From: Sorex araneus
Taxonomy: Eukaryota; Chordata; Mammalia; Eulipotyphla; Soricidae
NCBI RefSeq assembly: GCF_027595985.1
Contig: NC_073305.1
Coordinates: forward strand, 170,074,172-170,138,171
Length of the DNA: 64,000 bases
Reading direction: 5' to 3'
The first letter of the stretch is position 1, and each line of letters opens with the position of its first letter. The position numbers were made by a program, and so were the translations under genes. Of the stretch, positions 10,600 through 22,022 are shown piece after piece. The notes beneath the pieces were generated by a model that ran no database searches, was not told the origin of the DNA, and worked only from the letters and a program-made list of their open reading frames with translations.

Positions 10600-11425
10600 T
10601 GCCTCGCCCCTTTCTTTCCTGGTCTCTCGGAGCTCGGTTATTTCAAGCGGAAGAGAGAAAGTGGGGGCCTCCACGCGACCGTGGGGACGAAGCTGTTCAT
10701 CACTGTAAAATGCGTTTGAACAGAGCATCAGCCGAAGGTCTGCAGAGGTCTGTTGTTGGTGTGTTTTTATTTTAAAGCCCCCCCCCCTCCCCGGCACCAG
10801 GCGAGTTAAGTTTCCAGGGAGAGTTTTCTGTTTCCCAGTCTGGCCAGGACGCATGGGCGCTGGGAGCAGGAACGGAGGAGGTCGTGCAAACAGCAGAGGG
10901 ACCCCGGGGCCTCCACTTGTCCCTGCCCTTTCCAGGTTCTGCTCTGGGGCCGGCCTCCTTTAATTGAATTTTTTGCATCCTAGTCAGCCAAGTCGCTTGT
11001 GCCTTAAGCTGTTTTCCTCTCAAGAAGGGTACATCTCCTTTTACTCCCTGTCGCTCTCCGAGTCCTCGTTCTTGTCGGTCTCTCTTTGCGACCCAGACGT
11101 GTGTTTCACAGCTACCAAAATACTGTTGACCTGGGTTTTGCAAGTCACTTCAATAAAGGTGGTCAGAGGTGTTGAAGACAGGTCTTGGGAGGCAGGCCAC
11201 GGGATGGGCGGAAGGTTCTTCTGCCCAATTCCAACTGTAAAAAGAATCGAATGGGTATGTTCTACCTCCTCATTTTTGTGTCATAGCCAAACTGAACTTG
11301 ACCCGTAAATAATCTTTGTCGATTTGCGCAAAGATCATCCCAGTGCTCTACAGAGACCGCTGCAGATTAGTTTAGTTGTCACGAGGGTTAAATAAGCTGA
11401 ATTTATAGCTCAATTTTTCACTTTT
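10600..11425. other. Start of putative first intron, nothing recognised
   Basis: GC falls away from the CpG island. No second exon or repeat is seen before the ATT tract. Confidence 0.45.
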
Positions 11426-11452
11426 TTCATTATTATTATTATTATTATTACT
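11426..11452. repeat. (ATT)n tract
   Basis: Seven or more ATT units directly beside the antisense SINE, most likely derived from its A-rich tail. Confidence 0.85.
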
Positions 11453-11603
11453 TTGTTTTTGAGGACACTTGGTGGTGCTCAGGCCTTACTTCCGGTTCTG
11501 CACTCAGGGATCACTTCTAAAGGGGTTTGGGGGACCATATGGGATGCCGGGATCAAATCAGGGTCAGTGGTATGCAAAGCAAACGCCCTACCTGCAGCCC
11601 TCA
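11453..11603 (-). mobile_element. SOR-type SINE, short form, antisense
   Basis: Reverse-complement body motifs ggtggtgctcaggccttact and gggggaccatatgggatgcc, ending in gcaaacgccctacctgcagc. Confidence 0.88.
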
Positions 11604-11829
11604 TCTTTCTTTTTTTGTAGATAAAAATAAAGACCCAGAGCCCAAGGGCAGTAAAATACTGTGAAATGCATGTATGCAGAGTATCTGTACTGTACTGTGC
11701 TTCAGTCTGGGAACTGAGCCTTCAGCTTCTCCTTCTCTTTATTCTTTCAGCCAGGACTCAGGGGCCCAGGGTCCATCCCAGGTGGTCCTTGGCCAAGTGG
11801 GCAGGGGAAGGCAGTGTTCCAGTCTGGTG

Positions 11830-11980
11830 ATGTGGTGCTACTCAGGTCCAGTGGTGCTCAGGACCAGGATGGTATCTGGAAGTGCCACATCTGGGTGGGT
11901 GGGTGAGGGCGTCATGTAGTGCCAGGGATCACACTTGGGTCCTTGCGCCTACCTCTGGTCCCTAAGTTATCTTCCTGGCC
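11830..11980 (-). mobile_element. SOR-type SINE, antisense, degraded
   Basis: Loose match: gtggtgctcaggaccaggat, then gtgccagggatcacacttgg. Confidence 0.5.
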
Positions 11981-12125
11981 TGAAGCCTTAGGTTTCTTTC
12001 AGAGCAGGCGAAATGTGACAGGGACTCCCTATGTTTCTTAAGAGGCAGAGAGAAAACAGAATGAACTGGTCCCTTACTGACACACCAGGGATTGCATCAG
12101 AATCCTGTGGCCTCTGCAGCTGTGC

Positions 12126-12285
12126 TGATGGATGGATGGATGGGTGGCAGGATGGATGGATGAATGGATGGCAGGATGGATGGATGGATGGATGGATGGA
12201 TGGATGGATGGCAGATGGACAGACAGACAGATGAATGGGTGGATGATGGATGGACGGACAGGCAGAAGAATGAATGGAAGGAGGG
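12126..12285. repeat. (GGAT)n tetranucleotide array
   Basis: About 160 bp of ggat units with aggat, gacag and gaat interruptions. The longest pure block is at 12176-12210. Confidence 0.95.
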
Positions 12286-12509
12286 AGATAACAGCATGTT
12301 GTTGGGCCATAATGGGAGGGTCGCATTGTTTCAGGAGGATGTGCCCTGGCCAGGCCCTTCACAGTATCTCTGGGGACACACATAGTGCAGCCTTTAGAGC
12401 TAGGCCAGCGTGGACCTTGTTGAATCTGAAGCAGTGACCTCTTGCTGATGCCAGGCCCTGTCCAGACCTGTACTGTCCCCATCTGTGTTTCAGGACATCG
12501 TGGTTTTTT

Positions 12510-12513
<4 letters not shown>

Positions 12514-12546
<33 letters not shown>
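12514..12546. repeat. (GT)n microsatellite
   Basis: About 16 GT units preceded by a T run. Confidence 0.95.
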
Positions 12547-12864
12547 ATTCTTGTTTGAGATACTTTAATCTCTGAAACTGATTTTTGAGGTTGGTGACAC
12601 ATAGGAGCTCCTAGAGGAGATAAAAACAACAGAACAGTTCCTAACTGGGGCCCACTGCACCAGGTCCTGCCTGACGGGGCTGTGGATAGCCTGAGTAGCA
12701 GGGGAGTGAGCGTGCAGTTAAATTAGAGAACACTGTCCTATGATACTTCTGTGGACGTGCTTGCTGCCAGGGTTGCTACCTGTGATGCCGTGACCAGGGT
12801 TGGCCCAGAGAAACATTGAAGAATCTGTTTTCATACTTTCTCATATCCTTGATGGTACATTCTT

Positions 12865-12995
12865 TTTTTTGTTTCACTTTTGTTTGGGGGGCAAACCTGC
12901 TGCTCTGGGGCTACTCCCCATTATGTGCTTGAGGGTCACTCAATTTTGAGGGACTGTAGAATTCTGGGAACTGAATGTAGAGCCTCACATATGCA
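12865..12995 (-). mobile_element. SOR-type SINE, antisense, degraded
   Basis: Residual pattern of the reverse-complement body (gctctggggctactcccc, gaattctgggaactgaatg). Weak. Confidence 0.45.
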
Positions 12996-13002
12996 ACCCT
13001 TC

Positions 13003-13170
13003 TTTGGTTTGTTTGTTTGTTTGTTTGATTTTGAGGCCACAGCTGGCTGTGCTTAGGGCTTTCTCCTGGCTCTGTGCTCAGCGATCACTCCTGGCAGACT
13101 CAGGGAACATATGGTGTGCCAGGGATCGAACCCTGGTCGGTCACATGCAAGGGAAGGGCCCTATCAGCTT
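13003..13170 (-). mobile_element. SOR-type SINE, short form, antisense
   Basis: A TTTG tail tract precedes the reverse-complement body (gtgctcagcgatcactcctg, then gtgccagggatcgaaccctg). Confidence 0.85.
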
Positions 13171-13261
13171 TCCCCTCTCTTTGCCCCCCTACCCTGCTGC
13201 CCCACCTACCAGTTTCCCTCTCTCTTTGCCCCCTCCACCACTGCCCCACTCTCCCTCCCCC

Positions 13262-13386
13262 TTTTATTTTGAGTTTTATAACTGTAGTGCTCAGGGGCTA
13301 TCCCAAGCTCATGCTCATGGTTTCTTTTCTGGATGTGCTTGGGGACCTGAGACCCCTGCATGCATGCAAAGCCTCACTCCAGCCCA
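13262..13386 (-). mobile_element. SOR-type SINE, antisense, truncated
   Basis: Carries gtgctcaggggctatcc and ends in cactccagccc, the reverse complement of the SINE head. Confidence 0.65.
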
Positions 13387-13389
13387 CAC

Positions 13390-14435
13390 TGGAGTCCAGT
13401 TCTTATTGATAAGTTTTTCCTAAAGGTTCATTTCTAATACGTCAGTGTCACCCTTTGCAAAGCTGTAGAGCTGGAGGGACAAGACTGGAAGGTTCTCTCC
13501 CTAAACTGTCAACAAAGACCTTCACTCCCAAACTGTAGCTCTCCCTCCCGCTGCCGCCATGGCGACACTCCCACCTTTCTCTCCACCCTTTTTCCCCCAC
13601 AGGAATAAGCAGAGTTTGAAATTTGGCCTCTGACTTTCTGCAACGACAGCAAAAATACAACTACAGCCCAGTACGGAGGTCGTTAGCAAAGACCGAGTTA
13701 CCCTGTATGCTAGCCCTGTGTCCATGCCATGGTGTTATCACAGAGACCTCACGTTCCTTTGAGCTCTGGCTTTATTGCTAGATAAATAAGGGAGGGGGCA
13801 GTGACTTCCAAGCAGTTGTTAGAAGGTCTAGGGGATGTGTCCCAGTGATTCTTAACCAGACTGGTCCCTCAGGCCAGGCAGTGCTGGGGATAACCAGGGA
13901 CACTAGGGTGGCCTCCTGGGAACATGGGGGTGGGGGACACCAACAGGAGTTTGCTATCTTCTCTCTCTTTTTCACGTGCTTTAGACTTCAGAGAACAGAG
14001 TCTTGGAAGCCCCTTCACGAAGGAGGGTGTGAGTGAGTGCGTGCCTTGGCGCCCAGAGGCTGCCCTCTTTGAGACCCTCTCAGTATTCCGCATCGCTTTG
14101 CTGTGAACGGTGAGAGTGGACAGATTGCGGCTTCCTTGTGTCCATCACTCTTGGTTTGTTAGTTGCTGAGCTAACTAACAAAAATTGATCAGAAGCAATT
14201 GTCGTGCAGGTCTGTCCCCACGGCTGCTGTCTGAGACCAGGGTGGGGGAGCCCTTGCTTCACCCCCACTTTGTCAGGACTCCTGGAGCACCTCTCATGCC
14301 CTCTAAGATGACAACTTGCGGTTCTTCTCCCAAACATCACACCGTGCCCAGGTCCTCAGGGCGGCTCCAAACACAGTCCTTGTTATCCTGGAAAGCAAAG
14401 AAGCTTCCACACCATCCCCTCCTAGGAAAGCCCCT
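13390..14435. other. Unique sequence, nothing recognised
   Basis: No interspersed repeat family recognised. Open frames are short on both strands, and none has plausible splice sites on both sides. Confidence 0.4.
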
Positions 14436-14438
14436 CCT

Positions 14439-14580
14439 AGGAAGGTGTGACCTGTCCTGTCCAGTGGACAAGCCTTGGAGCTCAGACTTAGTGAAACTCT
14501 GGTTCCTTCTAGGAAGGTGTGACCTGTCCTGTCCAGTGGACAAGCCTTGGAGCTCAGACTTAGTGAAACTCTGGTTCTTC
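14439..14580. repeat. Tandem duplication, 72-bp unit x2
   Basis: The unit starting aggaaggtgtgacctgtcct occurs at 14439 and again at 14511. The two copies are essentially identical over nearly their full length. A third, very short partial match (cctaggaaa) lies just upstream. Confidence 0.97.
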
Positions 14581-14584
14581 TTTC

Positions 14585-15340
14585 AAGCCCTTTCACCCAG
14601 CACTTGCTCCTCTCTGTCTGCGCATGGAGCAGCTTTCTAATTTGAGTGGATTCTCTGCCTCACAGATACGCCCACAGCCACACTGCTGGTCAGCCTTTCT
14701 GGCCCCCATCTACCCCCTAGCAACCTTCCCTTTACTACCTTGTCTCTCTGACCTGCTGCTTACCCACAAAAATGGCCCCTTCTTACTTCAGATCCCCTGG
14801 AAACAAATCTTTATTGTTCGAGGCCCCCTTTTCCTAACAGGTCACAGGTTGATTTTTGGTCTTTGACCAACATGGCTGCGGAGACAGGTCTGAGGCCAGG
14901 CAGTTTGCATTCATTCATTGAACTAGTAGTTTTATTTTTTTAACAGTGGTTATGGATGTTCAGACGGGAGGATGTTCAGGTGTGGTTATGCTACTGTGGG
15001 GGGAAGCCTGTAAGGAGAGGGCACACTCAGAAAGTGTGTGGTCGTTTGGATACAGCAATACCGGTGAGTGACAATGCAAGTCTAGTGACACAAGCCATTG
15101 TTATGTGTCAGGCGTTATGCTCAAGAAGGTGACTGATGCGCATTGTCCTTGAGTTCAGAGGATGCACAGGCAGCTAATTAGACCTACATTGCATAAGCTC
15201 TACTTTGCATCAGTTCAGTGGTGGCACTGAGACAGATGGTCAAACGGTGGATTTATTTGGCAATAATCAAAGGGAGTGCACTTTGGAAGGGAGTCTATTT
15301 TGATTTTTCCACTCCTTCCAAATGGCAAAAAAAAAAAAAA
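14585..15340. other. Unique sequence, nothing recognised
   Basis: A G-rich stretch at 14960-15010 is the only local feature. Confidence 0.35.
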
Positions 15341-15344
15341 TTCA

Positions 15345-15640
15345 TTTGTTAAATACAGGGGCTGCCAAGAGAGCCTCACAGCCTACCTGGAGGCAGGGCG
15401 GGGAAGAAAGACAGAAAAATGAATTGACCACTACAGTGTAATAAAGTAGGAGCTATGACAAGTGCCTTGGCCAGGAGACTCAGCTACAGGAAATGACTTG
15501 GTGGGGGGGGGGTTGGTTAGGAAGGGCTTCCCAGAGGAGGTGAAACCTGGGCTACCTTCATGAGAGAGGAGGAGGAGGATGGAGTTGGATGGAGAGGCAG
15601 AGTGTTTGGGGATGGAGGAATAGTGCATGCACAAGCAGCA
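15345..15640 (+). mobile_element. L2 LINE 3' relic
   Basis: Follows the familiar L2 order: balanced purine text, then agggcttcccagaggaggtg, then the gaaacctgggctaccttcatg region. Ancient and non-coding. Confidence 0.5.
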
Positions 15641-15660
15641 AGGCCAGAAACAGGCGCGTG

Positions 15661-15662
<2 letters not shown>

Positions 15663-15708
<46 letters not shown>

Positions 15709-15712
15709 ACAC
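15663..15712. repeat. (CA)n microsatellite
   Basis: About 22 CA units. Confidence 0.97.
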
Positions 15713-15939
15713 AGCAGGTTGACCCTCGGGAGGGTTGTAGTAGGAGTGTGGAGAAAAGGGAGATCAACTTACAGGTCAGGGCCCAAATGTTAGAGGTTTC
15801 TGTATGGGAACATTTCCCGGGAGACAGCATCAATGACATCTGGATGGTGTTCCCAGGTTTGAAGCCAGTGGAGTCTGCGAATACTCTGTAGGGGCGTGAG
15901 GGGACAGCAGTGGCATGAGCACAGACAAGTGTGTTTTGA

Positions 15940-16130
15940 GACAGAATTTGGGTTATTTTCTGTGTGATCTTGGACAATGCACTCCCCCCCACCCCCCCTG
16001 CTGCTTGGCTGCGGTCTACATGGCCTGGAAATGATTAGTAACAATAACACCTCGGTCATAGGATCCTTGGGAGACTGGAAGGTGTGAAAAGTGTGAACAG
16101 TGCTTTTGAACTTCAAAGTTCCTTGGCAAT
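15940..16130 (+). mobile_element. MIR-like ancient SINE relic
   Basis: tctgtgtgatcttggacaat resembles the MIR core, and the flanking order fits. Highly diverged. Confidence 0.45.
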
Positions 16131-16345
16131 GGTGGCACCTCTTGTGTACTTCTGTTGCAGGATTTGCGATGGTAGATTCAAGCTGTGTGAGGCTGTCTCC
16201 TTCCTCCCCCTGTAAAATCCTTGAAAATAGAAAAGTGTGCTTGATTTTTGTTTTCCCCATGCGTAATTCAGGCCTGGGTACATAGGAGATGCTCCTTAGA
16301 TAGAGTTATAGAATGAATGCCTGCATTACGTTAAAAGTATAAAAT

Positions 16346-16528
16346 TTTTGTTGTTGGAGGGGCACAATCCTGAGGTGCTCAAGGCTTATTCCTGGCTCTG
16401 CACTCCTTGGAATCACTCCTTGGAATGTTCCAGGAGCCCTATGGGGAGCTGGAGATTAAACCCAGATTGGCCAGCTGCAAGGCAATACTGTACTACCTCC
16501 AGCCTACCTGCAGTACTATCTCCAGCCC
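16346..16528 (-). mobile_element. SOR-type SINE, short form, antisense
   Basis: Body gtgctcaaggcttattcctg with a short internal duplication of the ccttggaat word, then a doubled end, with cctccagcc at 16497 and ctccagccc at 16520. The head end looks locally duplicated. Confidence 0.75.
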
Positions 16529-16529
16529 T

Positions 16530-16920
16530 AAGTCACTTAGTTGACATTATGCATCTACAAAATGAAAATGAAGCAACATTATTTTGAAAATAGACAATGC
16601 AAATTGAGTAGAAACTCTGCTCTGCATGTTTAAAGTTGAAAAAGTAATCCAAGTGTTTTTGAAGAACTGCTCTTAAACATATCACTTGCACTTCCTGGGG
16701 TATAGTGGGCAAACCACATTTGCAATATCTGTAGAAGTTTGTGAAAGGGAAGTGGTGTCCAACTGCCCAGCCCTCCGCTGATGATGGAGTGTTCAAGCCC
16801 AGTTGCTGCACTGCTAGGAATGCAAGACTGGGTGTTCATGGGAATGGAAACGGATGCAAGAGGAATTGGAAGTCGCTTTGGATAAGAGCTGTGTGCTCTT
16901 TACCAGGTAAAGAAATAAAC
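16530..16920. other. Unique sequence, nothing recognised
   Basis: No repeat or exon supported. Confidence 0.35.
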
Positions 16921-16921
16921 A

Positions 16922-17175
16922 TGGCAACCTCTCAGTGCCTGTATTGCCCATAATGCCATAATTCCCCAGAGGGGAGAGAGAAACAGAGAGAGAGAGAGAC
17001 AGATACAGAGAGAGATAGAGTCTGCCATAGAGATAGGCTTGGGGGAGAATCGCGGGAGGAAAATGGGGACCATTGGTGGTAGGAATTGTACACTGGTAGG
17101 GGGATGGATGTTGGAACACTGTATGACAGAAACCCAACCATGGTCATCTTTGTAATTCTATATCTCATAGTGATT
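16922..17175 (+). mobile_element. L1 3' end, type A (polypurine 3' UTR)
   Basis: Contains the type A signature: tgcctgtattgcccataatg, a GA-rich polypurine tract (16972-17020), tctgccatagagataggctt, and tgtatgacagaaacccaacc. Its last few bases and tail lie beyond an inserted SINE (17386 onwards). Confidence 0.85.
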
Positions 17176-17369
17176 TGGGGCTGGAGCAATAGCACAGCGG
17201 GTAGGACGTTTGCCTTGCACATGGCAGACCTGGGTTCGATTCCCAGCATCCCATAAGGTCCCCCAAGCACCGCCAGGAGTAATTTCTGAGTGCATGAGCC
17301 AGGGATAACCCCTGTGCATCGCTGGGTGTTACCCAAAAAGCAAAAAATAAAAATAAATAAATAAATAAT
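17176..17369 (+). mobile_element. SOR-type SINE, short form, nested in L1
   Basis: Full-length young copy: head ggggctggagcaatagcac, body gcaccgccaggagtaatttc, and a tail ending in (AAAT)n. A perfect 16-bp target duplication, atatctcatagtgatt, lies at 17160-17175 and 17370-17385, inside the L1 3' UTR. Confidence 0.96.
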
Positions 17370-17459
17370 ATATCTCATAGTGATTCAATTTAAGAATAAA
17401 AGTGCTAAAAATAATTTTTAAAAATGAAGAATTGGAAGTGAAGGCTTATGCTAGTTTAG

Positions 17460-17620
17460 CCACACTATCACATTTCATCTTTTTAGCAACCCTGAAACCT
17501 AGTGATGTGTCAGACCTTTTGTTAGCTAGGGACCATGGCTTCAGAGAGATGGAGCAACCCAGTCAAATCTCGCATGCAGAAGCAGAAGCACTGCTCAAGT
17601 CTTTGGGTTTCAAAGCTTTT
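17460..17620 (+). mobile_element. MIR-like relic
   Basis: The order of atttcatctttttagcaacc, then gagagatggagcaaccca and further 3' words resembles the conserved MIR body. Weak. Confidence 0.35.
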
Positions 17621-17624
17621 TGCT

Positions 17625-18445
17625 TTCCACACTACCTTTGTGTACGCATCACCCCTTATGGAAAACAACTCATCTGTGTCCCTCCCAGCAGGAGGAAACC
17701 AACTTGTTTTATTACTCTGCAAGTACTATTCTGAGAGAGATTATCAGAATAAACATCTATTTGTAAAAAGGGTCGTGTTTGGCCCCAGCCAACTGTCTAT
17801 TTTACCTGACACCTGAACTTTCTGCTGCAACCACTGGCATCCTAGGAACCACTTATTCATGGGCTAGGTCACTCAATTTTTCCTCAGTGAAGTGCATTTC
17901 TTTCTCTTATTTATTTATCTTTATCTAAAATGACTTGGTTTTGTAGGCATGTGTCTAATTCATGCATAAGAATCAAGCTCAAAGTTAGAAATGAAGTTTC
18001 AGGTAGGATGACAACAAGGAAGAAACTCTGAAGGAGCGTTAGTATTTTTAAAATACCATGCTGAGTGACTCATTATCTTTGATCACACTACTTGAGATTT
18101 TCAGAGAAGTGGGTTGTATGAGCTTGCCTTACAAAAGGTTTCTGAGATCTTGCATACTCTGCGGCCTATTGGCAAAAAAGTTGACATTTATATTCCTTAC
18201 ATTGCAGTTTCTCGACACTATGTGAAGGCTTGAGAAAAGCCTTGCTTACCCCTCATAACAGGAAGAAACTTCTGACAAAGAGAAGGACATGCCTATATCC
18301 GGGACTTAGTCCTGTGGTGAGGGCAGGGATATCATAGGATTGATGCTTCAATTTTGCTTCAATTTTGGACCAATAACCTACATATTTCAAGTGTGTCACT
18401 TGATTCAGCACACCGATATTGATAATACTTCACTAATTGAGCGGG
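17625..18445. other. Unique sequence, nothing recognised
   Basis: AT-rich, no repeat or exon recognised. Confidence 0.4.
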
Positions 18446-18449
18446 GGAG

Positions 18450-18578
18450 GACTACTTCCCAGGGCTCTGGGATCATTCCTGACTTTGTGCTTGGGGGTGC
18501 TCCTGGCGGTGCTCATAGGACCATGCTGTGCTGGGGATTGAACCTGTAACTTGAGAGTATTAAGGACATGCTCCAGCC
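18450..18578 (-). mobile_element. SOR-type SINE, antisense, truncated
   Basis: Carries ctcctggcggtgctcatagg and gctggggattgaacctgtaa, ending in tgctccagcccc. Confidence 0.75.
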
Positions 18579-18699
18579 CCCTCAGCTCCCTTCCTTGATG
18601 CCTCTAATCATCACTGTTGGTCTGGAATCTTTGGTTGTCACATATAAGTTAAGCTACCTGAACGTTTGGCATATCTTCTGTAGAGGCAATCCTATAAAA

Positions 18700-18700
18700 T

Positions 18701-18753
<53 letters not shown>
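18700..18753. repeat. (CAT)n tail of the RTE-related element
   Basis: About 17 CAT units, which is (ATG)n on the minus strand. It forms the 3' tail of the adjoining antisense element. Confidence 0.95.
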
Positions 18754-18754
<1 letters not shown>

Positions 18755-19260
18755 CATTGGTCATCGAATTTCTCGAGTGGTCTCAGCAACCTCTCCATTC
18801 GTCCTATCCCTGAGATCTTAGAAGCCTATCTCTACTCAGCCTTCCCAACGATGCCGCATTGGAGGCTCTTTCAGGGTCATGGGAATGAGACCCAGCTTGT
18901 TACTGGCTTTAGCATATGAATACATCATGGGAAGCTTGCAAGGCTCTCCCATGTGGGCAGGAAACTCTCAGTAGCTTGACAGTTTCTCCCAGAAGGAGAA
19001 GTAGGATATAAGATATTGCTTCTGGGAGCTTGCTTTTAAGTCTCTGGATGTTGGCCGTTGATGGGAGTACACACACCTTCATGCGTGAGGCTTGTTCGAA
19101 TGTGTGGAGAGGGGCCTTGAGCATGGCTATGGCTAGGTTCCGGAGGTCTTCGGCTGCCAAGAGCTCTGCTCGGGGTGTGGAGGGGAGCTAGAGCCCATCC
19201 CCTCCGAGGGGCCCCGGGGAAGACAGCCAGGCATGTGGGCAAGAGACTCTCTGACATATA
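18754..19260 (-). mobile_element. RTE-related LINE 3' segment with (ATG)n tail, antisense
   Basis: This copy is homologous to the block at 23105-23800 over about 500 bp. Shared words on the minus strand include gagagtttcctgcccacatg, catatgctaaagccagtaac, ctgaaagagcctccaatg and gaaattcgatgaccaatggg, followed by (ATG)n. The 3' quarter also matches the tail of the long-form SINE. No reverse-transcriptase reading frame survives within it. Confidence 0.8.
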
Positions 19261-19264
19261 AAAT

Positions 19265-20230
19265 AAAAAATATAGATTTTATTTTATGGATATAAAATAA
19301 ATATATCCATAAATATATCATTTCTATTAGAAATAATTAAATAGCCTCAACATAGAAGCCTCTCCTGAAGGCTGCGGTGCATTTTGAATCTGTGATTTCT
19401 GCTCCAGATGCAGCTATGAAAAGTGAGAGAAAGATGTGACGAGGAATGTGATTGAATACATGTAATAGAGCTTATATCTTTCAAATGAATGTTATCTTTT
19501 AGAGTTGTCATTTCAGAAGACTACGTTCATATTCAAGTTATGTTCTTAACTGGGTAAAACTTTTACACAAAAGTTTGTGACTTTAGTATTTGATCCCTGT
19601 TTTTTATTCACAGTCCTTGATTTTAGCACAGTTACGGTTCTTTTGAAAATTCACATCTACTTTTCAGAGATGTACATTTACTACTATGGGGGGAGATTTG
19701 AAAATGTAATCTTGAAATGGATTAAATAATGGGAAAATTGTGGGACTCTGTCTCCAGCATATTTCTCTTGGTGGAAGTAGCAATATTTGGACAGAGTCAT
19801 TTGCATTATAGTATAGTAATTACTTGGGTCATAAAAATACATAGCTTTGATTTGCTGAATAACATTTTCTAACCAAGGTAGGTCAGGTTGGGCTTTTAAC
19901 AGTGACTATGACAAATAATAAATGGTTTAAAAGTGTCACCGTGACATTTGTGGGAAGGGAAACATAAAATGAATATGATTACTAAGAGGTAGTATGGGTT
20001 TGAGCAAAGTAAAGAAATGTCCTTTGCCAATAATAGAAACCCCCACATTTCAGTGTAAGTAGTTCTAAAAAGTAAAGATATAAGAGCATACCAAAAGCAA
20101 AAGGCACCATTTCTCCATCTTTCTATTGCCTTTTATTTCTAGAGATAGATCTGTCACTTGTCTTTCAGTGTACATTTTGCTTCATCCATTCACCCACCCC
20201 ACACCTCAACCAACTACTCATTAATTCAAT
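19265..20230. other. AT-rich unique sequence
   Basis: About 1 kb without a recognised repeat or exon, except a short ATAAATA-rich patch at 19260-19340. Confidence 0.4.
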
Positions 20231-20395
20231 CTATCCACCAATCCATCCATCCACCATCCATTCATCCATCTATCCACCGACATCTATCTTCCATTCCTCC
20301 ATCCATCCACCAACCCATCCATCAATCAACCATTTATCATCCTCCATCCATCCATCCATCCATTCATCGATTCTTCTATCCTTCCATCTCATGGT
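20180..20395. repeat. (ATCC)n tetranucleotide array
   Basis: About 200 bp of imperfect atcc units with accaa and attc interruptions. It is the same motif family, on the opposite strand, as the 12126 array. Confidence 0.93.
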
Positions 20396-20399
20396 CACT

Positions 20400-21765
20400 T
20401 CAGTATTCCCAAAGGTGTTTGTCTTCAGTTTAAGCTGGTAGAAACTGCTCAGTGTCCATAAGTCCTAATTCTAGATGCCCCAACTAGATGGAGTAGACAA
20501 TATTTCAGCCACATACATTCAAATGGAACAAATAAGGTGACTTTGGTGTGTGTTTGTTGTTAAGAAAAGGTCAGTTTTTAGCTCAGAGATGGGAAACTGA
20601 GAAAATACATCCAAAATCCTATTTGCCCAGCGTACCAGGTGATGGGCAAGGTAAAGAATTCCTTGGCAGCTGGGAAACAAAAGTCTAACTGAGAAAATGG
20701 TAGACCAGTTCATGTAACAGAGAAGAAAATATCAGGAAGCAAATTTATGGAAAATAAGAAAACATTTGCCTTTAATGTATATTCTATGACACAAGTTTTT
20801 TGGTAAAGATGAAAGATTTATACGATCTGAACAGAAATCAGAGTATAGTTTGGTGTTTTGTAATTATAAGGAAAGAAGCAAAGAGTATGGTTTTCTTAGG
20901 GAACAATAATAATAACAAGGATAATGGAAGTCATTGGCTAGGTAAAGAGACATGTTGGAGAATTAGGTGATAAGGGAGATCTTATGGCTTTAGAAGTATA
21001 AGAATATGGAGTAGTAGACTAGGCTATGAAGATAGAAGTTTTCTCTTTTCTTAATTTACAGGCTACTTTCCCACAGTTCCACACTGGCTCTAGGATGTGT
21101 ATTACCATGGTGCCACGGGGCACTATCTTTGTCCATTTCTGCTTCAATGCCCAACTATCATCCTCTCCTTCCTTTGAGACCATTAATAGTGGGGCAGACC
21201 TATGCGTCTTTCCAAATGGCACATGTGCTAGTTCCAAATGGAACTAGGTTTAACCCTGCCTCTGTGAGGCTCATGAGACTGAGCCTGGGGCCTGGGGTCT
21301 GTTCAAGGTGTCAGTGACATTTCCCCAGCCTTATCTGATTAAACCTTTCTCAGCAAGTGTTCAATTTTCTCATTATGTCCCATCAAGATTGGTACTTTAC
21401 CCTGGGGTACCCACCCTCTGAGTGGCTGCCCAGTTTCTGGAGGGCTGAGATTTGCAAGATGCCTGTGGCTTGAATCAGCGGCAAGATGGGCTTGTTCTCC
21501 CAGGTCTAGGAATATACCAGACGGATGTGTAACTGCCAAGCAACTGCAGGAGGAGAAGGAAGTGTTCTGAATTTGCTGGGACCACAGACTGTGTGGTACA
21601 TCAAAACCTGCGTGGAACTATTACCAACTCACCTCCACCTCAGGCTGCCTAGCTGCTACACCCATTTTTCTTCTGTATTTGCTACTTCATGTGGTTTTTA
21701 AAAAATTTTTTAAATGTTTTTTCCCTGTAGTTTTTAGGTACTGTGATTTGCAATTTTTCAAAAAA
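20400..21765. other. Unique sequence, nothing recognised
   Basis: No repeat family or convincing exon in about 1.3 kb. Confidence 0.4.
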
Positions 21766-21769
21766 AAAG

Positions 21770-21953
21770 TGATTCACCCTGAGGTACACATTTATAAAGT
21801 TATGATGGGGTTTCAGTCATACAGTGATCTAACACCCCTCGCTCCACCAGTGTTCATTCCCCACCACTAATGACCCTAGTTTCACTCCTGCCACCCCCCC
21901 ATCCCAGCCCACTCTCCCCCAGTCTGCCTGTATGGCTCTATGGCAGGCACTTT

Positions 21954-22022
<69 letters not shown>

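Larger units (their letters stand above)
9400..10600. promoter_or_regulatory. CpG island promoter
   Basis: CpG-dense, strongly GC-rich block of about 1.2 kb and the only one in the window, free of SINEs and L1. It holds GGCGG/CCGCC boxes and a GCC-rich stretch at 9700-9740, and no obvious TATA box close to the exon. The dinucleotide profile is that of an unmethylated mammalian promoter, normally with dispersed start sites. Because it surrounds a first exon with a strong donor on the + strand, it most likely drives that transcript. Divergent transcription to the minus strand is also common at such islands and cannot be excluded. Confidence 0.92.

Noticed and set aside
9412-10854. 480-codon open frame on the minus strand across the CpG island
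   Set aside because: GC-rich islands lack AT-rich stop codons, so long chance frames are expected. It has no recognisable domain, and the + strand exon explains the region better.
12126-12285. CRISPR-like regular repeats
   Set aside because: Simple tetranucleotide repeats with no constant repeat plus unique spacer organisation, in a mammalian genome.
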